Shown one piece after another: positions 27,648 through 35,202 of a stretch of DNA of 64,000 bases. The position numbers and the translations under genes are program-made. Numbering within the stretch: the stretch's first letter is position 1; each line of letters begins with the position of its first letter. Origin of the DNA: Arthrobacter sp. 24S4-2 (lineage in GTDB: Bacteria; Actinomycetota; Actinomycetes; Actinomycetales; Micrococcaceae); contig NZ_CP040018.1 in the NCBI RefSeq assembly GCF_005280255.1, positions 248,001 to 312,000 of the forward strand, in the 5' to 3' direction. A model generated the notes under the pieces. It saw nothing but the letters and a program-made list of their open reading frames with translations, searched no databases and had not been told where the DNA came from.

Positions 27648-28052
27648 CTAGTTGCTGCCGTATTCCTCGTCGGTGACGTGCTCGCCCCACGCGGATTCCG
27701 GGCCCTCCTGGCCTTCGCCCAGGGCTTCCCACATGGCAAGGTGGCACATGAAGTGGTCCGCGGCCGCGCCGTGCCAGTGCTCTTCACCCGGCGGGGTGTA
27801 GATGGTGTCGCCCGGACGGATCTCGATGACCTCCCCGCCGCGCGACTGGACCAAGCCGCGGCCTTCAGTCACATGCAGGGTCTGGCCGTTCGCGTGGGAG
27901 TGCCACGCGGTGTGGGCGCCCGGCGCGAAGCGCACCATGTTCACGCGGAGCCGCGACGGATCCTCGCCCTTGGCGATCACGTCGAACCAGACGTCGCCGG
28001 TGAACATCTCCGCCGGTCCCTTATTGCTTGGTGTCTTCGGCTGGATTTCCAA
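27648..28052 (-). CDS. cupin domain protein (small quinol/carboxymuconolactone cluster type)
   Basis: A 134-residue single cupin. Metal-binding motif 1 is GAHTAWHSHANGQTLHVTEG (HSH...T...H-G pattern) and motif 2 is PGDTIYTPPGEEHWHGA. Start is TTG 28052, because AGGAGACCAG sits directly upstream and the protein then begins MEIQPKTPSNKGP as in homologues; the frame is open far beyond. It is divergently transcribed from the carboxymuconolactone-decarboxylase-like gene, a common pairing in proteobacteria and actinobacteria. Function is probably small-molecule oxidation or isomerisation; substrate unknown. Confidence 0.85.
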   Translation of the reverse strand: MEIQPKTPSNKGPAEMFTGDVWFDVIAKGEDPSRLRVNMVRFAPGAHTAWHSHANGQTLHVTEGRGLVQSRGGEVIEIRPGDTIYTPPGEEHWHGAAADHFMCHLAMWEALGEGQEGPESAWGEHVTDEEYGSN

Positions 28053-28079
28053 CTGGTCTCCTCTGTTGCTGGATTGCGC

Positions 28080-28134
28080 GCCCGGTGGGCGCCCGGCACG
28101 CCCGGTGGGCGTCGCGGCGGCGCCGGTGGGCGTC
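28080..28134. repeat. three imperfect GC-rich direct repeats upstream of the cupin gene
   Basis: The 12-mer GCCCGGTGGGCG occurs twice about 20 bp apart and a third time with one base missing (GCCGGTGGGCG). They lie just before the cupin ribosome binding site on the minus strand and could fold into small hairpins in its leader. Confidence 0.4.
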
Positions 28135-28272
28135 GCATTCACGCCTTCAACCCTAGGAGCCTTCCGTCGCCAGAGGGAGGCCCTGTCAGTACCTGTATCA
28201 ACAGAACCTTCCCCGCGCATAAGGAACGCGGTTTTCTGGGTATGCACCGAACACATCCTAAGGAGCACCACC

Positions 28273-28647
28273 ATGGCAACAGAGACCCCTTCACCTGCCC
28301 AGCAGCTCATCGGCGACGTCGCACCCAAGCTCGTCCAGCTCACCGATGACGTGCTTTTCGGTGACGTCTGGGAACGGCCCGGCCTCTCGCCCCGCGACCG
28401 CAGCCTCATCACCGTGGCTGCCCTGACGGCGCTCTACCGGACCGGCCAGCTCTCCTCCCACCTGCGCCGGGCCCTCGCCAACGGAGTCACCCGGGATGAG
28501 CTGGTCGAAGCGATCACTCACCTGGCGTTCTACGCCGGCTGGCCGAACGCCATGAGCGCCGTCACCGCGCTCAAGGAAGTCCTTGCAGAGCAAACGACGC
28601 CTGCACAGCCGACGACGGCACAGCCGACGACGGCGCACGCCGGCTGA
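28273..28647 (+). CDS. carboxymuconolactone decarboxylase family protein
   Basis: A 124-residue all-helical AhpD-like protein. Family signature: DVLFGDVWERPGLSPRDRSLITVAAL and ALANGVTRDELVEAITHLAFYAGWPNAMSA. It lacks the CxxC of AhpD peroxidase reductants, so it is in the decarboxylase/unknown branch. The C-terminal tail is a short Pro/Thr repeat (TTPAQPTTAQPTTA) coded by near-identical 15-bp units (cacagccgacgacgg type), a likely slippage product. ATG 28273 has AAGGAGCACCACC upstream. Probably co-transcribed with the dehydrogenase downstream. Confidence 0.9.
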   Translation: MATETPSPAQQLIGDVAPKLVQLTDDVLFGDVWERPGLSPRDRSLITVAALTALYRTGQLSSHLRRALANGVTRDELVEAITHLAFYAGWPNAMSAVTALKEVLAEQTTPAQPTTAQPTTAHAG

Positions 28648-28718
28648 CCGGCCCGGCCCACCGTTACATCGGCCCACCTCTACATCAACGCCTTACTTCC
28701 ATTCCGAAAAGGATTCTG

Positions 28719-29750
28719 ATGCGAGCAACAATCATGTACGGCGCCGGCGACGTGCGCGTGGAAAACGTGCCCGACGCGGCCATCAAGGAACCGACAGATG
28801 CAGTGGTGCGGGTCGTGCTGTCCTGCGTGTGCGGCAGCGATCTCTGGCCTTACGGCTCGCTCGCGGCGTCGGACCACGGCCGGCGCATGGGGCACGAATT
28901 CCTTGGCGTCATCGAGGACCTCGGCTCCGACGTCCAGGGCTTCAGGCGAGGCGACCTGGTGGTGGCGCCGTTTGTCTGGTCGGACAACACCTGCGACTTC
29001 TGCCGTGAGGGGCTGCAGACGTCCTGCCGCCACGGCGGCCAGTGGGGCCACAACCTCGACGGCGGCCAGGGCGAAGCGGTGCGCGTCCCGCAGGCACAGG
29101 GCACGCTGGTGAAGCTGCCCGTGGGCGAGGACTCGCCGCTGCTGCCCTCCCTGCTCACGCTCTCCGATGTGCTGTGCACCGGCCACCACGCCGCCGTCAC
29201 GGCAGGAGTCAACCCGCGCACCACTGTGACGGTGATCGGCGACGGCGCGGTGGGCTTGTCCGCTGTGATCGCAGCAAAGCGACTCGGCGCCGAGCGGATC
29301 CTGCTCATGGGCAGGCACAAGGACCGCACCGATCTTGGGCTCGAATTCGGTGCCACGGACATCATCGCCGAACGCGGGGACGACGGGATCGAACGGATCC
29401 GTGAACTCACCGGCGGCGACGGGACACACATGGTCCTGGAGTGCGTCGGGACCCAGGATGCCATCAACACCGCGATCGCCGCCGTGCGCGACGGCGGGGC
29501 CATTGGTAGGGTGGGAGCTGCGCAGTACACCGATGTGCCCATGAATTTCGGCACCGTGATGCGCAATATCACGCTGACGGGCGGCGTTGCCCCCGCCCGG
29601 GCCTACATCGAAGAACTGATGCCGGACATCCTCTCGGGAACAATTCAACCCGGCAAGGTGTTTGACCATACTGTGGCCCTCGACGACGTCGCTGCAGGGT
29701 ACCGGGCGATGGCCGACCGCGAAGCGCTCAAAGTGCTCATTCGCCCCTAA
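28719..29750 (+). CDS. zinc-dependent alcohol dehydrogenase-like (MDR) protein
   Basis: A 343-residue medium-chain dehydrogenase/reductase. Catalytic zinc ligands are Cys in VCGSDLW and the GHEFLG His-Glu; the cofactor site is VTVIGDGAVGLSAV with LLMGRHKDR after strand 2. The structural-zinc lobe has three Cys (NTCDFCREGLQTSC), with Asp where the first of the usual four would be. It resembles the sub-family found next to cupin/CMD proteins. About 70 bp after the CMD gene; AAAAGGATTCTG is the ribosome binding site. Substrate unknown, perhaps an aldehyde or quinol-related alcohol. Confidence 0.9.
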   Translation: MRATIMYGAGDVRVENVPDAAIKEPTDAVVRVVLSCVCGSDLWPYGSLAASDHGRRMGHEFLGVIEDLGSDVQGFRRGDLVVAPFVWSDNTCDFCREGLQTSCRHGGQWGHNLDGGQGEAVRVPQAQGTLVKLPVGEDSPLLPSLLTLSDVLCTGHHAAVTAGVNPRTTVTVIGDGAVGLSAVIAAKRLGAERILLMGRHKDRTDLGLEFGATDIIAERGDDGIERIRELTGGDGTHMVLECVGTQDAINTAIAAVRDGGAIGRVGAAQYTDVPMNFGTVMRNITLTGGVAPARAYIEELMPDILSGTIQPGKVFDHTVALDDVAAGYRAMADREALKVLIRP

Positions 29751-29798
29751 GACTTCCACCCAACCAAACGGATTTCTCACCCAACATTGGAGAAGATA

Positions 29799-30842
29799 TT
29801 GCTTACCGCTAACGCTTACGCTGCCCCGTCCGTTGACGGAGCCCTCGTTCCCACCACCATCGAACGCCGCGACGTCGGCCCCCACGACGTGCTGATCGAA
29901 ATCAAGTACGCTGGCATCTGCCACTCGGACATCCACACCGTGCGCGGCGACTGGGGACCCCAGCAGTACCCGCTGGCACCCGGCCACGAAATCGCCGGAA
30001 TCGTCACCGAGGTCGGTGTCGAAGTCACCAAGCACAGCGTGGGCGACCGCGTCGGCGTTGGCTGCATGGTGAACTCCTGCGGCCAGTGCGTGAACTGCAA
30101 GAAGGGTGAGGAGCAGTACTGCCTCAAGGGCAACACCGGCACCTATGGCGCCGTGGACCGCGACGGCACCATCACCCAGGGCGGCTACTCCACCCACGTC
30201 GTGGTAACCGAGGACTTCGTCGTCCGGATCCCCGAGGGGATCGAGCTCGACGCCGCCGCGCCGCTGCTGTGCGCCGGCATCACCACCTATTCGCCGCTGC
30301 GCCACTGGGGTGCGGGACCCGGCAAGAAGGTCGCCATCGTCGGGCTCGGCGGCCTGGGCCACATGGCCGTCAAGATCGCCCACGCCATGGGCGCCGAGGT
30401 CACTGTGCTGTCCCAGTCGCTGAAGAAGCAGGAAGACGGCCTGAAACTGGGCGCAGACCACTACTACGCCACCAGCGATGAGAACACCTTCAGCGACCTG
30501 GCCGGCAGCTTCGACCTGATCATCAACACCGTCAGCGCTTCGATCGACATCAGCTCCTACCTGCAACTGCTGACCCTCGACGGCGCCCTGGTGAACGTCG
30601 GCGCACCGGCGGAACCGCTCCCGGTGAACGCGTTCGCGCTCATCATGGGCCGCCGCTCCTTCGCCGGTTCAATGATCGGCGGCATCCGTGAGACCCAGGA
30701 AATGCTGGACTTCTGTGCCGAGCACAACCTGGGCGCCGAGATCGAGGTCATCCCGGCCGAGAAGATCAACGAGGCCTACGAACGCGTTCTGGCCTCTGAC
30801 GTCCGGTACCGCTTCGTCATCGACACCTCGACTTTGGTCTAA
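29799..30842 (+). CDS. NAD(P)-dependent alcohol dehydrogenase (cinnamyl/YahK type)
   Basis: A 347-residue zinc MDR enzyme. Seen: catalytic CHSDIHTVRGDWG, PGHEIAGIVTEVG, structural zinc Cys of CGQCVNCKKGEEQYC, a GxGGxG cofactor site (AIVGLGGLGHMAVKIAHAMG) and LINTVSASIDISSYLQLL, the signature of the cinnamyl-alcohol/YahK family, which usually reduces many aldehydes with NADPH. Start TTG 29799 is chosen for GGAGAAG six nt before it and the LTANAYAAPS N-terminus. Lies 48 bp after the preceding dehydrogenase and ends before a strong double terminator. Confidence 0.92.
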   Translation: MLTANAYAAPSVDGALVPTTIERRDVGPHDVLIEIKYAGICHSDIHTVRGDWGPQQYPLAPGHEIAGIVTEVGVEVTKHSVGDRVGVGCMVNSCGQCVNCKKGEEQYCLKGNTGTYGAVDRDGTITQGGYSTHVVVTEDFVVRIPEGIELDAAAPLLCAGITTYSPLRHWGAGPGKKVAIVGLGGLGHMAVKIAHAMGAEVTVLSQSLKKQEDGLKLGADHYYATSDENTFSDLAGSFDLIINTVSASIDISSYLQLLTLDGALVNVGAPAEPLPVNAFALIMGRRSFAGSMIGGIRETQEMLDFCAEHNLGAEIEVIPAEKINEAYERVLASDVRYRFVIDTSTLV

Positions 30843-30856
30843 CCTCCGGGCCGAAC

Positions 30857-30880
30857 GGGCGCCGCCCCCGGGCGGCGCCC
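30857..30880. terminator. hairpin after the alcohol dehydrogenase operon
   Basis: GGGCGCCGCC (30857-30866) pairs perfectly with GGCGGCGCCC (30871-30880) around a 4-nt loop. It starts 15 bp after the dehydrogenase stop. Confidence 0.7.
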
Positions 30881-30896
30881 CCGAAAGCACCGTCAC

Positions 30897-30938
30897 CGAA
30901 AGCAGCGCCGTCCTCAGGAGAGGGCGGCGCTGCTTTCG
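30897..30938. terminator. 14-bp-stem bidirectional terminator between convergent genes
   Basis: CGAAAGCAGCGCCG (30897-30910) pairs with CGGCGCTGCTTTCG (30925-30938) over a 14-nt loop. The A/T-rich outer end suits both the dehydrogenase (plus) and the amylase (minus) transcripts. Confidence 0.75.
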
Positions 30939-30997
30939 TGGATAACATCCACCAGCTGGACCGTCACGCCCCTGCTTCGGAAGAGTTCCACCGGCCC

Positions 30998-33900
30998 CTA
31001 GCCCGCAGTCATCACGTGGGTGAAGTGGTCGTACCGGATGGTGAGGGGGCCGCCGTCGTGCGCCAGGCTGATGTTGGCACCGTTCGGCGAGCCGCCCGCA
31101 CCGTAGCTCTCAGCCCAGGACCGGTTCAGCGCGGCCTTGAACTCGTAGCTGCCGGCCGGAAGGTCAGGCACGGACAGCTTCCAGACCAGGTCGGCGGGGT
31201 CCAGCACCAGCTGGGCCTGGTCGCACGATGGCATCCAGTCTTCCGCGCAACCGAGCTCCGAATTCATGCTTCCCGCTGAGGCAACAGCGGCGGGCTGCTG
31301 GGACGCGTACACCGGGCTGAGCAGGTGGGTCGAGTGGTCGTAGCGGAACGTGACGGCACCTCCCGGGTGCTCCAGCACGATGTTCCCGCCGTTGAAGGCG
31401 CCGCCCGCCCCGTAGTTTTCGTCCCAGCCGCCGTTGAGCGCGGCCTTGAACTCGTACGTTCCGGCCGGCAGGTCAGGCACCGTGAGGCGCCAGACCTTGT
31501 CCGCGGGGTCGAGGGTCATGAAGGCGGCGTCACAGGCCGGCTGCCAGTCGTCCGGGCAGCCCAGTTCGGAATCCAGGCTGCCGGCCACCGTGACCGTGTC
31601 CGGCTGCGGGATCTCGCCCGCCACCACGGTCCGGATATCGCTCACCACGTTCGCCGCGCCCGGAACGGACATGGTTGCCCGATACCGCACGGCGGTGCCG
31701 TCGGCGAGACCCAGCGCCGCAAGGTCGTCGAAGACCGTGTAGGCCGGCGATGAACTGTCCGAACCGATGGCAATCCAGTCGCCGCCGTCAACGCTCCGCT
31801 CGAAGCTGACCGTGTAATCAGCCTTCTCGGGGCTTGCGGTGGCGCTGACTTCCACCTTGCCGTCCGCGCTGCTGCCCTCGGCCGGCTTCTGCATGGTGAG
31901 GACAGGGGCGGGGACAGTGCCGGTCCGGGCCGCGCTCGCGGACGTGTGCCCGCCGTTGTCCAGGGCCACGGCACGGTATTCCACGGCGGTGCCGGGGTTC
32001 AGCGCCGTGACCTCGTGGAACACCTGGTACGGCGCGGTGTCGTCCGTGCCGATCGGCTCCCATTCTCCGCCCGCTTTCCGCGCCTCGAAGGTGAGCTCGT
32101 AGAACGAGGAACCGTCGACGTCGGCCGCCACCCGGATCCTGCCGTTGTCTCCTTCCGCCGTGGCCGGCTCCTGAAGGGCGACGGTGGGAGCCGCCTTGGA
32201 GCGCGGGATCCGCCCGGAGGATTCGTAGACCACGGCGGACAGTGGCGGCACGGTGACTGTAAGTTTGCCGTCACCGGCTGTTTTGGCCTCCGCCGCGGGG
32301 TTGGCCGCGTCTCCTGCGCCCCCATAAATTCGGGTGTAGCTGCGTTTGGAGATGTAGGTGGGCACGGAGGCCGTCTGCTGCGTTTCGCTGTTGTTGACGG
32401 CAACGACGTATTCGCGCTGGTCCTTCGCGTCCGTGCGGGAGAACGCGTAGATGCCCTGGCCCTCGGCGGCGTACCGGTTCTGGTGGGCGCCGTTGCGCAG
32501 GGCCGGGTGCTCGGCGGTCAGTGCGGCCAGCTCGCTGATCTTGCTGTACAGGGGATGGGCGGTGTCGAAGTTGTCCGTCGCATGGGTGGCATCCGTGCCG
32601 AGCAGGTCGTCGTCCAGGTAGTCGGGCACCTTGCTGGCGAACAGGGTCTGGCGCGCGTCCTGGTCACCGCCCGGTCCCGTGAAGCCCTGCTCGTCACCGT
32701 AGTAGACCACGGGGTTGCCGCGGGAGAAGTACATCAGTTCATGGGCCAGCCGGTCTCGGGCTACCCGTTCGGCGTCGTCCGCGTCCGGGTTGTCCGCTGC
32801 GATGAAGCTGCCGATCCGGCCCATGTCGTGGTTGCCCAGGAAAGTGGGGAGTTCGTAGACATTGGAGTCGGCGTCCGTGTACCAGTCGTCCGCCGCGAAG
32901 AACGTCTCCAGCTCGCCCGCATCCCGGCTGCGGGAGGCGAAATTCCTGGCGGCATCCTGGAACGGGAAGTCCAGCACCGCCTGCATCCTGTTGCGGGTGG
33001 TGAACTGGGAAGTGAAGCTTTTGGAGGTGTCAAAGACCTCGCCGAACATAAAGAACTCGTCCTTGCCGTGGTCCTTGGCGTAGTCCAGGACCTTCGGCCC
33101 GAATTCCTGCCAGAACTCGTCGTTGACGTGCTTCATGGTGTCGATCCGGAATCCGTCCACGCCGAAGTCGCCGATCCACTTTTCATAGACGTCGATCATG
33201 CCGTTGACCACGGTGGGGTGTTCGGTGAAGAGGTCGTCCAGGCCGAAGAAGTCGCCGTAGAAGGAGTCCTCGCCCTGAAACGTGGTGTCGCCGCGGTTGT
33301 GGTAGAGCGCAGGATCGTTGAGCCACGCGGGAACCTTGAGGTCTTCTTCGCCGGCGGCCAGCTTGGGCGTGTACGGGAAGGACGTGGCCGGGTCCAGCGC
33401 GGGGAAGGTGTCCTTGCCGGCGTAGTCGCGGTCATCGAACGCCTCGCCCGCCGCCGTCTTGTAGGGAGCCGTGTCCTTCGAGATGTAGGCGGTGCGGTCA
33501 CCTTCCTCGTAGCCGATCACGTCCGCCGTGTGGTTGGTGATGATGTCGAAATAGACCTTCATCCCGCGCGAGTGCGCCTCGTCGATCAGTGCCTTCAGTT
33601 CGTCGTTGGTTCCCAAGTGCGGGTCGATTTGAGTGAAGTCCGTAACCCAGTAGCCGTGGTAGCCGGCGGATTTGTCTTCCGGCTGGACCGCTTTGTTCTT
33701 GAAGCTGGGCGTCAGCCAGATGGACGTGGTGCCCAGGCCCTGGATGTAGTCGATCCTGTCCCGCAGGCCTTTCAGGTCGCCGCCGTTGTAGAAGCCCTTT
33801 TTCGTCGGGTCGAAGCCGGAGACCATCGGATCGGAGCCCAGCCCGCCGTCGTCGTTGGCGCTGCTTCCGTTACTGAAGCGGTCCGCCATGACGAAGTAGA

Positions 33901-34075
33901 AGTTCTCGTCCGTCACCGGTGCGCGAAGCGAATGGCCGGCGGGGGGCGCGCCGGGATTTTCCGGTTCGGGCGCCGCCTGCACGGGCGCCGAAACGGCCGA
34001 CGCGGCCACCAGCGCTGCAAGCAGCGCGGCCGCCGTCCGGGACGGATTCTTACGGTTGGCACTGCGGGAAAACAC
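30998..34075 (-). CDS. secreted multidomain GH13 alpha-amylase with two C-terminal X25-type modules
   Basis: A 1025-residue extracellular starch-degrading enzyme. A signal peptide ends near Ala34 (APVQA/APEPEN). The GH13 barrel spans about residues 55-560 with Asp312 (VDGFRIDTMKHV), Glu346 (FMFGEVFD) and Asp417 (LGNHDMGR) as the catalytic triad and ITNH for the first conserved region. A beta C-domain (AFSRTDAKDQREYVVAVNN) is followed by two Fn3-like sandwiches (about 640-830) and two tandem copies of a 90-residue module starting LDSELGC / MNSELGC with YEFKAALN, the X25-type module of pullulanases. Start is GTG 34075 behind GGAAGG. A 12-bp palindrome at 34189 and three 15-bp repeats lie upstream. 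Confidence 0.93.
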   Translation of the reverse strand: MFSRSANRKNPSRTAAALLAALVAASAVSAPVQAAPEPENPGAPPAGHSLRAPVTDENFYFVMADRFSNGSSANDDGGLGSDPMVSGFDPTKKGFYNGGDLKGLRDRIDYIQGLGTTSIWLTPSFKNKAVQPEDKSAGYHGYWVTDFTQIDPHLGTNDELKALIDEAHSRGMKVYFDIITNHTADVIGYEEGDRTAYISKDTAPYKTAAGEAFDDRDYAGKDTFPALDPATSFPYTPKLAAGEEDLKVPAWLNDPALYHNRGDTTFQGEDSFYGDFFGLDDLFTEHPTVVNGMIDVYEKWIGDFGVDGFRIDTMKHVNDEFWQEFGPKVLDYAKDHGKDEFFMFGEVFDTSKSFTSQFTTRNRMQAVLDFPFQDAARNFASRSRDAGELETFFAADDWYTDADSNVYELPTFLGNHDMGRIGSFIAADNPDADDAERVARDRLAHELMYFSRGNPVVYYGDEQGFTGPGGDQDARQTLFASKVPDYLDDDLLGTDATHATDNFDTAHPLYSKISELAALTAEHPALRNGAHQNRYAAEGQGIYAFSRTDAKDQREYVVAVNNSETQQTASVPTYISKRSYTRIYGGAGDAANPAAEAKTAGDGKLTVTVPPLSAVVYESSGRIPRSKAAPTVALQEPATAEGDNGRIRVAADVDGSSFYELTFEARKAGGEWEPIGTDDTAPYQVFHEVTALNPGTAVEYRAVALDNGGHTSASAARTGTVPAPVLTMQKPAEGSSADGKVEVSATASPEKADYTVSFERSVDGGDWIAIGSDSSSPAYTVFDDLAALGLADGTAVRYRATMSVPGAANVVSDIRTVVAGEIPQPDTVTVAGSLDSELGCPDDWQPACDAAFMTLDPADKVWRLTVPDLPAGTYEFKAALNGGWDENYGAGGAFNGGNIVLEHPGGAVTFRYDHSTHLLSPVYASQQPAAVASAGSMNSELGCAEDWMPSCDQAQLVLDPADLVWKLSVPDLPAGSYEFKAALNRSWAESYGAGGSPNGANISLAHDGGPLTIRYDHFTHVMTAG

Positions 34076-34097
34076 GATGGGAACCTTCCGGTAAGCG

Positions 34098-34145
34098 ACG
34101 GTGCTGTTGTGAACGGTGCTGTTGTGAAGGACGATGCTGTTGTGA
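34098..34145. repeat. three 15-bp direct repeats in the amylase leader
   Basis: ACGGTGCTGTTGTGA occurs at 34098-34112 and again immediately after at 34113-34127; a third copy with one mismatch (ACGATGCTGTTGTGA) is at 34131-34145. They separate the amylase start codon from the palindrome at 34189 and so lie in the promoter or 5' untranslated region. Confidence 0.75.
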
Positions 34146-34188
34146 AGGAAGATGCTGGAGACAGGCCATTGAGAGCCAAGTCACAACC

Positions 34189-34200
34189 GTAAGCGCTTAC
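34189..34200. promoter_or_regulatory. LacI/MalR-type operator palindrome
   Basis: GTAAGCGCTTAC is a perfect 12-bp palindrome with the central GCGC typical of LacI-family (MalR-like) carbohydrate regulators. It lies 114 bp upstream of the amylase start and 132 bp before the methyltransferase start, in the divergent promoter region. No regulator for it is in this window. Confidence 0.65.
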
Positions 34201-34331
34201 ACCGACATTTTCCAGCAAATCCCAAGGTTGCTTTGTGTCCTTGGCAATTCGGTAGCATGAAACTCCACAAACAGCATCGAGGGAGCCTGCGTTTGCCAGA
34301 AAGCACACTGCCCTCCGGGCCGGCCGGGTAT

Positions 34332-35156
34332 ATGGAAAGCACTGGATCCATGGACACTGCGGAGGCCACGGTCCGCCGTCTCCGTGCGGCAGGCTGCGTC
34401 TTCGCTGAGGACGAGGCACGTCTGATTGCCGGCGCGGCGGAATCGGCCGCGGAACTGGAGGCGATGGTGGACCAGCGGATCTCGGGGCTGCCGCTCGAAC
34501 ACATCCTCGGTTGGGCCGAGTTCTGCGGGCTGCGAATCGGCGTGGCTACCGGAGTGTTTGTGCCCCGGCGGCGGACCGAATTCCTCGTCCGGCAGGCGGA
34601 GCTGCTGCTCGGCCGGGCACCTGACGCCGTAACGCCCGACGGCGGGCCACGCGCCGTCGTCGTCGACCTCTGCTGCGGGTCCGGGGCAGTGGGTGCGGCC
34701 CTGGCTGCGCGCCAGGACGGCATCGAACTGCATGCCTCGGACCTCGACCCGACGGCCGTGCTGTGCGCCCGGCGGAACATCGGGGCTGCCGGCGGGCGGG
34801 TGTACGAGGGTGACCTCTTCGCGCCGCTGCCGGCCGGGCTTCGCGGCAGAATCGGAATCCTGGTGGCCAACGCACCGTATGTTCCCACGGCCGCAATCCG
34901 GACCATGCCGACGGAAGCGCGAACGCATGAGCCGAGGATGTCGCTGGACGGCGGCCCGGACGGCCTGGACATCCAGCGGCGGGTCGTGGCGGAGGCCCCG
35001 GCCTGGCTGGCCCCCGGCGGGCACGTGCTCATCGAGACCAGCGCGGACCAGGCGGCGCGGACCATTGGCTTCATGCGCGAGTCAGGGCTTGCCACCCAGC
35101 TGGCCAGTGACCCGGAACTGGACGCCACTGTAGCGATCGGCCGGCTGGGCCGCTGA
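34332..35156 (+). CDS. PrmC-like protein N5-glutamine methyltransferase
   Basis: A 274-residue class I SAM-dependent methyltransferase of the HemK/PrmC family, which methylates Gln of the GGQ motif in release factors. An N-terminal helical domain (RRLRAAGCVFAEDEARLI) and the linker GLPLEHILGWAEFCGLRI precede SAM motif I (VVVDLCCGSGAVGAALAA) and a catalytic NxPY motif that reads NAPYVPT rather than the canonical NPPY. Actinobacteria carry this paralogue beside true PrmC; its target is not known. ATG 34332 chosen; ATGs at 34233 and 34350 are also in frame. Confidence 0.85.
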   Translation: MESTGSMDTAEATVRRLRAAGCVFAEDEARLIAGAAESAAELEAMVDQRISGLPLEHILGWAEFCGLRIGVATGVFVPRRRTEFLVRQAELLLGRAPDAVTPDGGPRAVVVDLCCGSGAVGAALAARQDGIELHASDLDPTAVLCARRNIGAAGGRVYEGDLFAPLPAGLRGRIGILVANAPYVPTAAIRTMPTEARTHEPRMSLDGGPDGLDIQRRVVAEAPAWLAPGGHVLIETSADQAARTIGFMRESGLATQLASDPELDATVAIGRLGR

Positions 35157-35202
35157 CCGCCTGGACCGCTGAACGCATGGATGGCTGAACGCGGTCCGCA
35201 GC

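Noticed and set aside
28680..30566. 628-codon minus-strand frame opposite the two alcohol dehydrogenases
   Set aside because: Antisense shadow of two clear MDR enzymes with intact motifs.
31946..34192. 748-codon open frame on the plus strand opposite the amylase
   Set aside because: It is antisense to a well-conserved GH13 gene, has no domain or start signal, and is typical of long spurious frames in GC-rich DNA.
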